Assembly (NCBI GenBank): GCA_900549885.1
Contig: URQA01000001.1
Location: forward strand, 1-64,000
Direction: 5' to 3'
DNA: 64,000 nucleotides
DNA from: an uncultured Eubacteriales bacterium
Lineage (GTDB): Bacteria; Bacillota; Clostridia; Oscillospirales; Oscillospiraceae
Shown: positions 1 through 8,258 of the stretch, piece after piece
Numbering within the stretch: the first letter of the stretch is position 1
Layout: every line of letters starts with the position of its first letter
Position numbers and translations under genes: made by a program
Notes under the pieces: generated by a model
Told to the model about the DNA's origin: nothing
The model's input: the letters and a program-made list of their open reading frames with translations, nothing else
Databases searched by the model: none

Positions 1-363
1 GACGGCACCTTCGACATGCTGCCCAAGAAGGAAGTCATGAAGCACCTGGGCGAGATCGCCAAGCTGGAGAAGTACCTGGGCGGCGTGAAGGACATGAAGA
101 AGCTGCCCGGCGCCCTGTTCATCGTGGACACCCGCAAGGAGCGCAACGCCATCGCCGAGGCCCACAAGCTGGGCATCCCCGTGGTGGCCATCGCCGACAC
201 CAACTGCGATCCCGACGAGATCGACTACGTGATCCCCGGCAACGACGACGCCATCCGCGCCATCAAGCTGATCTCTTCCATCATGGCCAACGCCGTGCTG
301 GAGGGCAAGCAGGGTGAGCAGACCGAAGAAGCTGCCGCCGAGAAGGCCGAGGACGCCGAGTAA
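1..363 (+). CDS. rpsB: 30S ribosomal protein S2, C-terminal part (5' end outside window)
   Basis: The reading frame is open from base 1 and encodes the last 120 residues of ribosomal protein S2, a small-subunit protein needed for S1 binding and translation initiation. The S2 signatures '[18 protein letters not shown]' and '[14 protein letters not shown]' are intact, and the protein ends in the Ala/Glu-rich tail common in this family. The start codon lies before the window. tsf follows after 67 nt on the same strand, the usual bacterial rpsB-tsf pair. Confidence 0.97.
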   Translation, partial: DGTFDMLPKKEVMKHLGEIAKLEKYLGGVKDMKKLPGALFIVDTRKERNAIAEAHKLGIPVVAIADTNCDPDEIDYVIPGNDDAIRAIKLISSIMANAVLEGKQGEQTEEAAAEKAEDAE

Positions 364-365
364 TT

Positions 366-400
366 CCGGACCTGGTCCGGCGGGAGAGCGGAAGGCTCTC
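366..400 (+). other. Two small hairpins in the rpsB-tsf spacer
   Basis: Bases 366-380 form a 7-bp perfect inverted repeat around one T. Bases 384-400 form a 6-bp stem with a 5-nt loop. Neither is followed by a T run, so they are not terminators. They may set processing or the relative expression of rpsB and tsf; that role is inference. Confidence 0.3.
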
Positions 401-430
401 CAATTGAATTCAATATTGGAGGAAAGTAAA

Positions 431-1342
431 ATGGCATTTACCGCTGCTGACGTAAAGAACCTGCGCGAAATGACCGGCGTGGGCATGATGGACTGCAAAA
501 AGGCTCTGACCGCTTCCGACGGTGACATGGACAAGGCCATCGAGTGGCTGCGTGAAAAGGGCATGGCAGCTTCCGCCAAGAAGGCCGGCCGCATCGCCGC
601 CGAGGGCATGGCTTACGCCGGCGTCATCGACGGCGTGGGCGTGGTGGTCGAGGTCAACGCCGAGACCGACTTCGTGGGCAAGAACGAGAAGTTCGTGGAC
701 TTCGTCAAGGGTGTGGCCGCTACCGTGGCCAAGGAGAACCCCGCTGATCTGGACGCTCTGATGGAGTGCAAGTATAATGGCACCGACCTGACCGTCACCC
801 AGCAGCAGCAGGAGATGGTGCTGGTCATCGGCGAGAACATCAAGGTCCGCCGCTTTGCCCGGTTCGAAGGCGGTTTCTCCGTACCCTATATCCACGCTGG
901 CGGTAAGATCGGTGTGCTGGTCAATCTGGAAGTCACTGGCGGCATCGATGCCACCGAGATCGGCAAGGATATGGCTATGCAGATCGCCGCGCTGAACCCC
1001 CGTTTCTGGGACAAGAGCCAAGTCACTCAGGACGTGCTGGACGAGGAGAAAAAGATCATGCTGGCCCAGATGGCCAACGACCCGAAGATGGCTTCCAAGC
1101 CCGATCAGGTCAAGGAGAAGATCGTGCTAGGCAAACTCAACAAGTTCTACTCTGAGAACTGCCTGCTCCAGCAGGCTTTCGTCAAGGACGGCGACATGAC
1201 GGTGGAGCAGTATATGAACAGTGCTGCCAAGACTCTGGGCGGCACCGTCAAGTTCTTGGACGCTGTGCGCTTTGAAAAGGGCGAGGGCATCGAGAAGAAG
1301 CAGGAGAACTTCGCCGAGGAGATTGCCAAGCTGGCCAAGTAA
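431..1342 (+). CDS. tsf: Translation elongation factor Ts
   Basis: This 303-aa protein is the guanine nucleotide exchange factor that releases GDP from EF-Tu. It begins with the UBA-like domain 'VKNLREMTGVGMMDCKKAL'. The core motif 'VEVNAETDFVGKNEKF' follows near residue 75, and the dimerisation region makes up the rest. I chose ATG 431 because a GGAGGA site sits at 418-423 and the S2-to-EF-Ts spacer lies upstream, although the frame stays open to 314. It forms a unit with rpsB and is followed by a strong terminator. Confidence 0.97.
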   Translation: MAFTAADVKNLREMTGVGMMDCKKALTASDGDMDKAIEWLREKGMAASAKKAGRIAAEGMAYAGVIDGVGVVVEVNAETDFVGKNEKFVDFVKGVAATVAKENPADLDALMECKYNGTDLTVTQQQQEMVLVIGENIKVRRFARFEGGFSVPYIHAGGKIGVLVNLEVTGGIDATEIGKDMAMQIAALNPRFWDKSQVTQDVLDEEKKIMLAQMANDPKMASKPDQVKEKIVLGKLNKFYSENCLLQQAFVKDGDMTVEQYMNSAAKTLGGTVKFLDAVRFEKGEGIEKKQENFAEEIAKLAK

Positions 1343-1498
1343 GTCAGTTCACGTCAACCGGAAAGCTGTGGCCCGAGCATATGTATGTTTGGGCCATAGT
1401 TGTTCCCTTCGAGGGGCCCTTGACCAAGCGCTTTGAATTGATGCCGACGCAGAGAAAATTTGCTGCTGGCACGGCCAAGGACTGATATCGTTATACGA

Positions 1499-1539
1499 AA
1501 CAAAGGGCCAGGGATATTTTATATCCCTGGCCCTTTGTT
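1499..1539. terminator. Bidirectional intrinsic terminator between tsf and the vanY-like gene
   Basis: A perfect 19-bp stem (1499-1517 with 1521-1539) encloses a 3-nt TTT loop. The stem is GC-rich in its middle and A/T at its ends, giving T-rich 3' arms on both strands. It lies between the convergent tsf and VanY-type genes and probably stops both transcripts. Confidence 0.85.
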
Positions 1540-1555
1540 AAATGTATCGCATGTT

Positions 1556-2359
1556 TTATACCCCGCTGTAGTGCAGAGCGAGATATTCTTCTAGGCAAAG
1601 TCCAGATTGAGAGATTTCCTGGGCGGCCTCAACACCCACGTAGCGATAATGCCAAGGCTCCCAGATGATGCCGGTCATATCTTCCTTTCCTTTGGGGTAA
1701 CGGAGAATAAAGCCGTATTCTGCACAGTGCTCCATCAGCCATTGCTGTTCTGGGGTGTCCGCTTGGGCATCATCCAAAATTTGATAGTCCAGTGCACAGA
1801 TATCCACGGCCAGCCCCAAATTATGTTCACTGGTGCCCGGAATGGCAACGACGGTAGCAGCGGCGGCGTATGCTTCATCATAGCTAAGACCATCGGCCAT
1901 GAGCACATCGATTTTTTCTTCAAATAGTTCTGTCTGACGCTGTACGGTGCGGTAGGCAGAGCAGACCAAGGGGGACAGTCCAGCGGCTCTGCAATCGTCT
2001 AACATATCGTCGAGAGCGCTAATAATACGTTGATCCACCTCAAGACCATTGGAAATGGTCACGGTTTCGATCTCCCAATCGGCAGGCAGGGGATGATCCA
2101 GGTTCGCAAGCATCAAGTACCAGGGGGCCTCTTCCAGCGGAACGGGAGAGGGAACGTCAGAAGGCGCTGGTGTCGATGGAACTGGAGATGGAATAACAGA
2201 AGGAGAGGGTAGAGACTCCGCCTCTCCACGGGACCGGAAAACTTGAAACAGCACCACGGCCAACATCACCAATGCGGCCAAAAAAATGAGTACCGGAATG
2301 GGCGAACGTCGGCGTCGGCGGTAAGATGTCAGCTGTCGGCGGGAATGTGACCGGGACAT
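1556..2359 (-). CDS. Membrane-anchored D-Ala-D-Ala carboxypeptidase, VanY/M15B family
   Basis: The 267-aa protein probably trims the terminal D-Ala from peptidoglycan stem peptides outside the membrane. A short Arg-rich cytoplasmic stretch is followed by one membrane segment at about residues 20-41 and a Pro/Ser-rich linker at 51-75. The M15 peptidase domain carries the zinc ligands in 'SEHNLGLAVD' (His179, Asp186) and 'EPWHYRY' (His237), with Glu234 as catalytic base. ATG 2359 is preferred over 2434 because a GGAGG site precedes it at a normal distance. The gene stands alone, opposite to its neighbours. It could instead hydrolyse L,D or D,D dipeptides, so substrate is not certain. No vanR/vanS or vanHA genes are near, so there is no sign of glycopeptide resistance. 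Confidence 0.88.
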   Translation of the reverse strand: MSRSHSRRQLTSYRRRRRSPIPVLIFLAALVMLAVVLFQVFRSRGEAESLPSPSVIPSPVPSTPAPSDVPSPVPLEEAPWYLMLANLDHPLPADWEIETVTISNGLEVDQRIISALDDMLDDCRAAGLSPLVCSAYRTVQRQTELFEEKIDVLMADGLSYDEAYAAAATVVAIPGTSEHNLGLAVDICALDYQILDDAQADTPEQQWLMEHCAEYGFILRYPKGKEDMTGIIWEPWHYRYVGVEAAQEISQSGLCLEEYLALHYSGV

Positions 2360-2557
2360 ATCTTTGGTACCTCCAAAGGAACAGAATGAAAAAATTATAA
2401 CATAGAGAGAACAAGAATACCAGAAAAAAATCAAGTCAATATTTTTTTCGCCGCTTTATCGCCTCTAAGATAGGCTTGAAACCGATAATTACCGATATGA
2501 CACAGACCGGCTTTCGGCCATATTGAATGTTACGGGAACCACTTTGCCCACATATGA

Positions 2558-2781
2558 GAACAAGACCAGATTGCCATTCCTAATGATGTGTTGATGCGGA
2601 TCGCAAATATTTTGGAGATCTATTGATCTGAAAAGAGCGTTCTGGCGAAAGTTCTGTAAAGCTTTTATATTTAACAGATGAGCGGTGCTGGATTTCTAAA
2701 CAGACAGTGGCTGTTTTTGAGGCCTATCATCAGATGCGTTTTGGAAAAACGGTGGAAAAAGCAGAAGAACTCGTGGAGTAG
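2558..2781 (+). pseudogene. Possible decayed gene remnant
   Basis: The 583-base gap 2360-2942 has no intact gene. Two short open segments in different frames look coding: 2558-2623 reads '...AIPNDVLMRIANILEIY', which resembles the end of an XRE-type helix-turn-helix. Segment 2632-2778 ends '...HQMRFGKTVEKAEELVE' and stops at TAG 2779-2781, four bases before a terminator stem. A frameshift near 2624 would join them. This is a visual judgement without a homology search, and it may be chance. Confidence 0.3.
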
Positions 2782-2784
2782 CAG

Positions 2785-2814
2785 AAAGGAGAAGCGGAAG
2801 GGCTTCTCCTTTTT
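2785..2814 (+). terminator. Intrinsic terminator after the decayed gene
   Basis: A 10-bp stem (2785-2794 with 2803-2812) has an 8-nt loop and a T run at 2810-2814. It starts right after the TAG at 2779-2781, as expected for the 3' end of a former plus-strand gene. Confidence 0.8.
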
Positions 2815-2867
2815 ACTGCGTGTTTGAAAAGTGGGAGGGCTGAGAAAAATTCTCAGAAAATTTTCAT

Positions 2868-2898
2868 TTGGCACTAGGCAAAACAGGGATTTTATATT
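2868..2898 (+). promoter_or_regulatory. Putative SigA promoter for pyrH-frr
   Basis: TTGGCA at 2868-2873 is followed by an A/T-rich region with TATATT at 2893-2898 (19-bp spacing) or TTTATA at 2891-2896 (17 bp). It sits 45 nt upstream of pyrH and downstream of a terminator, so pyrH needs a promoter here. The precise hexamers are uncertain. Confidence 0.4.
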
Positions 2899-2942
2899 AG
2901 AATAATGAAAATGAAAACGGAAGGAAAAGGGGGCATCTCTAT

Positions 2943-3659
2943 ATGGGAGAATTGAAGTATAAACGGGTATTGCTGAAGGTCAGCGGTGAGGCTCTAGCCG
3001 GTTCGGCCAGTCGAGGACTGGATTTCACTGTGATTGATAAGGTGTGCGATGTAATCGCCCGGTGTAACCAGGAAGGCGTGGAAGTAGGCATCGTAGTTGG
3101 CGGCGGAAACTTCTGGCGGGGCCTTAAAGATGGCAAGGGAATGCACGAGCGTACCCGGGCTGACCATATGGGTATGCTGGCCACCACCATCAACTGCCTG
3201 GCCCTGGCTGACATCCTGGAACAGAAGGGAGTAGATGTCAGGGTCCAGACCGCCATTGAGATGCGTGCTATTGCGGAACCTTATATCCGCTCTCGGGCTA
3301 TTCGTCACCTGGAAAAAGGCCGGGTGGTGATCTTCGGCTGCGGAACGGGAAATCCCTTTTTCTCAACAGATACGGCAGCGGTGCTCCGTGCGGCGGAGAT
3401 CGATGCCGATGTGATCCTGCTGGCTAAGAATGTAGACGGTGTGTACAGCGCTGACCCCCGCTTGGACCCCGGTGCGGTGAAGTACGACACCATCACCTAT
3501 GACGATGTGCTGGCCCAGCACCTCCAGGTCATGGATTCCACTGCCACATCCCTGTCCATGGACAACAGCATTCCTGTCATTTTGTTTGCCCTAGAGGACC
3601 CAGAAAATATCCTTCGCGTGGTCCACGGGGAGAAAATCGGTACAATCGTGAAGGATTAA
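2943..3659 (+). CDS. pyrH: UMP kinase
   Basis: This 238-aa amino-acid-kinase-fold enzyme phosphorylates UMP to UDP for pyrimidine nucleotide synthesis. Visible family motifs are 'LLKVSGEAL' at the N-terminus, 'VGGGNFWRG' in the phosphate-binding loop, '[14 protein letters not shown]' and 'DNSIPVILF' near the C-terminus. Length matches bacterial PyrH. A purine-rich stretch with GGGGG lies about 8 nt before ATG 2943. frr begins 13 nt after the stop, so the two are cotranscribed. Confidence 0.97.
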   Translation: MGELKYKRVLLKVSGEALAGSASRGLDFTVIDKVCDVIARCNQEGVEVGIVVGGGNFWRGLKDGKGMHERTRADHMGMLATTINCLALADILEQKGVDVRVQTAIEMRAIAEPYIRSRAIRHLEKGRVVIFGCGTGNPFFSTDTAAVLRAAEIDADVILLAKNVDGVYSADPRLDPGAVKYDTITYDDVLAQHLQVMDSTATSLSMDNSIPVILFALEDPENILRVVHGEKIGTIVKD

Positions 3660-3672
3660 GGAGGACGTAAAC

Positions 3673-4227
3673 ATGAACGAGATTTGCAAGCCCTATGACG
3701 AAAAAATGAAAAAGACCATCGAAGTGGTCAAAAGCGATTTTGCCTCAGTCCGGGCGGGCCGTGCCAACGCCAGCGTACTGGATCGCATCCAGGTAGAGTA
3801 TTATGGCACACCCACCCCTATTCAGCAGGTAGCCAGCATCTCCACCCCCGACCCCCGTACCTTGGCTATCCAGCCTTGGGACGCCAGTATTTTGCGGGAT
3901 ATTGAGCGTGCGATCCAGAGCTCTGACTTAGGCATTAACCCTCAGAACGACGGGCGCATCATCCGTCTGAGCTTCCCGCAGCTGACCCAGGAGCGCCGCG
4001 TAGAGTTGACCAAGCAAGTGCGCAAGTATGGTGAGAACGGCAAGGTGGCTATTCGGAACATCCGCCGGGATGCCATGGAGGATATCAAGAAGATGACAAA
4101 GAAGTCTGAGCTTACCGAGGACGACCAGAAGAATTTGGAAAAGGAGCTACAAGACATTACGGATAAGCATTGCAAGGAAATCGACACCTTAACCGCCGAG
4201 AAGGAAAAGGAACTGATGGCGGTCTGA
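3673..4227 (+). CDS. frr: Ribosome recycling factor
   Basis: The 184-aa protein splits post-termination ribosomes together with EF-G. It has the standard RRF length and the motifs 'RAGRANASVLDRIQVEYYG', 'NDGRIIRLSFPQLT' and 'KVAIRNIRRDAM', then the charged C-terminal helix. An AAGGAGG site precedes ATG 3673. It forms a two-gene unit with pyrH. The 190-nt spacer that follows carries a GC-rich hairpin. Confidence 0.97.
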   Translation: MNEICKPYDEKMKKTIEVVKSDFASVRAGRANASVLDRIQVEYYGTPTPIQQVASISTPDPRTLAIQPWDASILRDIERAIQSSDLGINPQNDGRIIRLSFPQLTQERRVELTKQVRKYGENGKVAIRNIRRDAMEDIKKMTKKSELTEDDQKNLEKELQDITDKHCKEIDTLTAEKEKELMAV

Positions 4228-4325
4228 CGCAGCGCCGGAAGGGGCGGCGGATCAGTTTGAGCAGTGTCTATCGGGCCTGTATCCGCAGACATTTTGATCA
4301 GCGCTAACTGCACAAGGACCACATG

Positions 4326-4347
4326 CGGGGCGCAGCGCGCCCCGTTT
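4326..4347 (+). terminator. Probable weak terminator after frr
   Basis: An 8-bp all-GC stem (4326-4333 with 4337-4344) with a 3-nt loop is followed by only three T residues. It lies about 100 nt past the frr stop. It could be a leaky terminator or attenuator ahead of uppS. Confidence 0.4.
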
Positions 4348-4371
4348 GTGCGTCTTGCCCTATTGAGGCGC

Positions 4372-4399
4372 CTGACTTTTGACTATACTGAGATAAATT
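4372..4399 (+). promoter_or_regulatory. Weak candidate promoter for the uppS operon
   Basis: CTGACT at 4372-4377 and TAAATT at 4394-4399 are 16 bp apart, just upstream of uppS. Several overlapping hexamers (TTGACT 4379, TATACT 4384) make the exact choice unsafe. Confidence 0.25.
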
Positions 4400-4417
4400 A
4401 GGTTAGGATGGATAAGC

Positions 4418-5164
4418 ATGGCATTGTTTGGCCGAAAAAGGCAAGTACAGCCTCAGGTGGATTTGAAGGCGCTGCCCCGTCATGTGGCAATTATCATGGA
4501 TGGAAATGGAAGGTGGGCCAGGCGCCGGGGGATGCCTCGCAAAGCCGGACACGCTGCGGGAGCTGAGACATTTCGTACCATCGCCACCTTTGCCAAGGAG
4601 CTGGGGTTGGAATACCTGACGGTCTATGCTTTTTCTACCGAAAACTGGAAGCGGCCTCAGGACGAAGTGGATTCTATCATGGGACTTTTGGAAAAGTATC
4701 TCCGGGAAGCCATCGAGACTATGGCCAAGGACAAGGTCAAGATGGCATTCTTTGGAGATTTGACTCCACTCAGTCCCAAACTTCGGGCCCTATGCCTGGA
4801 GACAGAGGAAATCTCCAAAGGGTACGACGGCTGTCAGGTGAACGTCTGCTTTAACTATGGAGGAAGGTCGGAGATCCTGCGGGCAGCCCGGGCCTTTGCC
4901 GAGGATTGTCTGGAGGGCCGTGCGGACGCGAACCATCTGACAGAAGAGACCTTCGACCAATATCTGTACTCGGCGGGTGTACCTGATCCGGACCTGGTGA
5001 TCCGGCCCAGCGGTGAGGTGCGCATCTCCAACTTTCTCTTATGGCAGTCTGCCTATTCGGAATTCTATTTTACAGACGTGCTGTGGCCCGATTTCAGTAA
5101 GAATGACCTGCTTCAGGCCCTGGCAGATTACCAGCACCGGTCCCGCAGGTATGGAGGTGTATGA
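4418..5164 (+). CDS. uppS: Isoprenyl transferase (undecaprenyl diphosphate synthase)
   Basis: This 248-aa cis-prenyltransferase extends farnesyl diphosphate with isopentenyl diphosphate to make the C55 lipid carrier for cell-wall synthesis. The signature 'IIMDGNGRWARRRG' carries the catalytic Asp28. The C-terminal signature is 'VIRPSGEVRISNFLLWQSAYSEFYF' in two pieces, of which 'SNFLLWQSAYSEFYF' is the most conserved. The stop overlaps the start of cdsA by three bases (ATGA), so translation is probably coupled. It begins the uppS-cdsA-dxr-rseP-ispG-polC run. Confidence 0.96.
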   Translation: MALFGRKRQVQPQVDLKALPRHVAIIMDGNGRWARRRGMPRKAGHAAGAETFRTIATFAKELGLEYLTVYAFSTENWKRPQDEVDSIMGLLEKYLREAIETMAKDKVKMAFFGDLTPLSPKLRALCLETEEISKGYDGCQVNVCFNYGGRSEILRAARAFAEDCLEGRADANHLTEETFDQYLYSAGVPDPDLVIRPSGEVRISNFLLWQSAYSEFYFTDVLWPDFSKNDLLQALADYQHRSRRYGGV

Positions 5165-5991
5165 TCTTGGCAAAACGCATCCTTGTGGCGGTGATTTTTG
5201 CACCGCTGCTGTTTGTGGTGATGTTCTTCCTGCCCCCGGTAGCGCTGGGAGTGGTGACGGCGTTTATCTCTGCTGTAGCCTGCTTTGAACTGCTACGGGC
5301 CACAGGAGAGGGGAATGTGACCCGCATCATGCAGGTGGTATCCATTGTGTCTGCGGCAGTTATTCCCTTAGGAGCCTGGTTGGGTTATACCACTCTGACA
5401 ATGGGAGCCTGCACCTTTGTGGTGATGGCGGTATCCTTCTGGTGTGCCATCCGCGCCTATGACGAGCAGGGCAGCCCCATCGGATTTTACCATGTAATGC
5501 TTACCCTCTTCGCTGGGGTGCTCATCCCCTGCGGCCTGTCCGCGCTGGTGATGCTCAAGTGCATGGAACATGGAAAGTATCTGGTGGTCCTGGCAGTGCT
5601 GCTGGCTTTCATCACCGACGGAGGGGCCTACTTCGCCGGGGTATTTCTAGGGCGTCACCGGGGCGTCACCCGGGTCAGTCCCAACAAGAGCCTAGAGGGA
5701 TATATCGGCGGATTCCTGACCGGCGTGGCGGCGGCCCTCATCTACGGGGCTATTATCCAGGCCACCGCTGGGCTGGAGCTTAACTTTTTGAGTCTGGGGC
5801 TGTGCGGTCTGTTTGGGGCGCTGGCCACCGAGTTGGGAGATCTGGCCTTTTCCCTCATCAAGCGGCAATACGGCGTGAAGGACTATGGGCACCTGCTGCC
5901 AGGCCATGGCGGGATGCTGGACCGGTTTGACAGCATGATTTTCTGCGCGCCGGTGGTGCTGTTTATCGTCCTGCTCCTGCCGGTGTTCTAA
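5161..5991 (+). CDS. cdsA: Phosphatidate cytidylyltransferase
   Basis: The 276-aa integral membrane enzyme makes CDP-diacylglycerol from phosphatidate and CTP, the branch point of phospholipid synthesis. It has about seven hydrophobic segments. The family signature near the C-terminus reads 'KRQYGVKDYGHLLPGHGG' followed by 'MLDRFDS'. 'SPNKSLEGYIGG' precedes it. ATG 5161 overlaps the uppS stop. dxr starts 9 nt downstream. Confidence 0.95.
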   Translation: MILAKRILVAVIFAPLLFVVMFFLPPVALGVVTAFISAVACFELLRATGEGNVTRIMQVVSIVSAAVIPLGAWLGYTTLTMGACTFVVMAVSFWCAIRAYDEQGSPIGFYHVMLTLFAGVLIPCGLSALVMLKCMEHGKYLVVLAVLLAFITDGGAYFAGVFLGRHRGVTRVSPNKSLEGYIGGFLTGVAAALIYGAIIQATAGLELNFLSLGLCGLFGALATELGDLAFSLIKRQYGVKDYGHLLPGHGGMLDRFDSMIFCAPVVLFIVLLLPVF

Positions 5992-6000
5992 GGTGATGTT

Positions 6001-7149
6001 ATGAAACGTACTCTATCAATACTAGGCTCTACCGGTTCCATTGGGCGGCAGACCCTGGAGGTGGCTCAGGCCTGCGGCTATCGCGTGGCCGCCCTCGCGG
6101 TGAATCGGAGCGTAGAGCTGGCGGAGGAGCAGGCCAGAAGGTTCCGCCCCCAGCTGGTGGCTGCGGCGGATGAACAGGCTGCCGCCGATTTGCGTATACG
6201 TCTCGCGGACACGCCAATCCGGGGGCTGGGAGGAATCAAAGGCGTTTTGGAGGCCGCCAGTTTGAAAGAAGCGGACACGGTGGTCACCGCCATGGTGGGT
6301 ATCGCGGGGCTGGGACCCACCCTAACCGCCATCGACGCGGGTAAACGCATCGCCCTGGCCAATAAGGAAACGCTGGTGTGCGCTGGCGAACTGGTGATGA
6401 GCCGGGCCAAGGAGAAGGGCGCTGAGATTGTCCCTGTGGACTCAGAGCATTCAGCCATTTTCCAGTGCCTCCAAGGGTGCCAGGATAGGGGAGAGGTACG
6501 CCGTCTCATCATCACTGCTTCCGGAGGCCCATTTTTTGGCAAGCGCCGGGAGGAACTGGCCTGCGTGACCAAAGAACAGGCCCTGCGCCATCCCAACTGG
6601 TCTATGGGGGCTAAAATCACCATTGATTCGGCCACCTTAATGAATAAGGGGTTGGAGTTCATTGAGGCCATGCGGCTGTATGAGCTGCCGCCGGAGAAGA
6701 TCCAGGTGGTGGTTCATCGGGAGAGCGTCATCCATTCTTTGGTGGAATTTGTGGACGGAGCCGTTCTGGCTCAGCTGGGGTCGGCGGATATGCGTCTGCC
6801 CATCCAATATGCCCTAACCTGGCCGGAGCGCACAGAGGGACCGGCCTCTCCATTGGATCTGCTGGCCTGCCCGCCGCTGACCTTTTATCAGCCGGATCTG
6901 GAGGCGTTTCCCTGTCTCGCGCTGGCGCTGGACTGCGCAAAAAGAGGAGGAACGTCCACTGCGGTTCTCAATGGAGCCAACGAGGCGGCGGTGGCTCTGT
7001 TTCTGGCTGGTAAAATTGGATTCCTGGATATTCCCCACCTGGTGGAGCGCGCGCTTGGCCAGGTGGAGACGAGTGAGAATCCAAATCTGGAGGACATTCT
7101 CTGGGCAGACCAAGCCGCCCGGAGGGCGGTACAGTTCAATTTGAGGTGA
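6001..7149 (+). CDS. dxr: 1-deoxy-D-xylulose 5-phosphate reductoisomerase
   Basis: The 382-aa NADPH-dependent enzyme converts DXP to methylerythritol phosphate, the committed step of the MEP isoprenoid pathway. The NADPH site is 'LGSTGSIGRQTLEV' at the N-terminus. Metal and substrate residues lie in 'PVDSEHSAIFQCL', 'ITASGGPF' and 'DSATLMNKGLEFIEA'. 'SADMRLPIQYALTWPER' marks the C-terminal part. Length is normal. Together with dxs, ispG and ispA in this window it supplies isoprenoids. Confidence 0.96.
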   Translation: MKRTLSILGSTGSIGRQTLEVAQACGYRVAALAVNRSVELAEEQARRFRPQLVAAADEQAAADLRIRLADTPIRGLGGIKGVLEAASLKEADTVVTAMVGIAGLGPTLTAIDAGKRIALANKETLVCAGELVMSRAKEKGAEIVPVDSEHSAIFQCLQGCQDRGEVRRLIITASGGPFFGKRREELACVTKEQALRHPNWSMGAKITIDSATLMNKGLEFIEAMRLYELPPEKIQVVVHRESVIHSLVEFVDGAVLAQLGSADMRLPIQYALTWPERTEGPASPLDLLACPPLTFYQPDLEAFPCLALALDCAKRGGTSTAVLNGANEAAVALFLAGKIGFLDIPHLVERALGQVETSENPNLEDILWADQAARRAVQFNLR

Positions 7150-7155
7150 AGCAAT

Positions 7156-8232
7156 TTGCTGATCAGAATTTTATATATCCTGCTGGCTATCCTGTTTTTT
7201 GGCGTTATGGTGGCCATCCACGAGTTCGGACACTTTTTTACCGCTAAACTGCTGAAGGTCAAGGTCAATGAATTTGCCATCGGTATGGGTCCTGCTTTGT
7301 GGAGTACAAAACGGGGAGAGACTCAGTATTCCTTCCGCGCCTTTCCCATTGGCGGCTACTGTGCCATGGAAGGGGAAGATGAGGCCACAGGAGACCCCAG
7401 AGCATTTGCGGCTCAGTCCTGGTGGAAAAAGCTCATTATCCTGGTGGCAGGGTCGTTTATGAATGTGGTGCTGGGACTGGTGATCGTGTTGCTGCTCTAT
7501 TCCGGGGTGTCTGCAGTCCGGGCGCCGGTCATCACTCAGTTGGCTGACGGGTTTGCTCTGGAAGGCGAGGACGGCCTGATGGTGGGAGATCGGATCGTTA
7601 GCGTGGATGGCCACGCTATTCTGATGTATAGCGATGTGATTACCTTTTTGAATAAAAATGACGGAAACGGCATCGACCTGGTGATCGTGCGGGACGGGCA
7701 GCGAATCGAATTGAACGATTTCCCCATGGCCCGCATCGAATATGAGTATGACGGACAGACCAACCTGGGGTTCGGACTCATCTTTGGCAGTATGGAGGAA
7801 CTGAACGCCTGGGGGCGGATCAAGCTGTCCGTGGCACAAACGGCTGACTTTGTTCGAATGGTCTGGATGAGTCTGGGAGATCTGATCTCTGGACAGGTAG
7901 GGGTAGGGGAAATGTCCGGCATCATTGGCATCGTGGATGCGGTAGGCGATGCGGGGACGGCGTCGGCCTCCCTATGGGATGGGTTCCTGAACGTGCTGTA
8001 TTTTGTGGCGTTCATCTCTGTCAACCTGGCAGTGATGAATCTGCTGCCCATCCCGGCGCTGGATGGCGGACGAATCTTCTTTGTATTGGTCAATGCCGTG
8101 ATCTATTTGTTCAGCCGGAGAAGTATCCCGGCCAAATATGAGGGGTATGTCCATACGGCTGGCTTTCTGCTGCTCATCGCGCTGATGGTTGTGGTGGCCT
8201 TTCACGATGTTTGGAAGATATTTTTTGCATAG
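7156..8232 (+). CDS. rseP: RIP metalloprotease RseP (site-2 protease, M50B)
   Basis: The 358-aa membrane zinc protease cleaves transmembrane substrates inside the bilayer, for example anti-sigma factors and signal peptide remnants. 'HEFGH' at residues 22-26 holds the zinc ligands and catalytic Glu. A PDZ domain spans roughly 125-210. The third-ligand motif 'NLLPIPALDGG' is at 295-305. Translation probably starts at TTG 7156, seven nt after a GAGGTGA site. Substrates here are unknown, and no anti-sigma gene is adjacent. Confidence 0.93.
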   Translation: MLIRILYILLAILFFGVMVAIHEFGHFFTAKLLKVKVNEFAIGMGPALWSTKRGETQYSFRAFPIGGYCAMEGEDEATGDPRAFAAQSWWKKLIILVAGSFMNVVLGLVIVLLLYSGVSAVRAPVITQLADGFALEGEDGLMVGDRIVSVDGHAILMYSDVITFLNKNDGNGIDLVIVRDGQRIELNDFPMARIEYEYDGQTNLGFGLIFGSMEELNAWGRIKLSVAQTADFVRMVWMSLGDLISGQVGVGEMSGIIGIVDAVGDAGTASASLWDGFLNVLYFVAFISVNLAVMNLLPIPALDGGRIFFVLVNAVIYLFSRRSIPAKYEGYVHTAGFLLLIALMVVVAFHDVWKIFFA

Positions 8233-8258
8233 GATACCCGGTGGGAGGAGCGGTTTAT

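Noticed and set aside
1366..1410. Small hairpins after tsf (TGGCCC/GGGCCA and CCCTTCGAGGG)
   Set aside because: No T run follows, and a much better terminator lies at 1499-1539.
1556..2359. VanY-type carboxypeptidase as part of a vancomycin resistance cluster
   Set aside because: No vanHAX or vanRS genes are nearby; the gene stands alone beside housekeeping genes.
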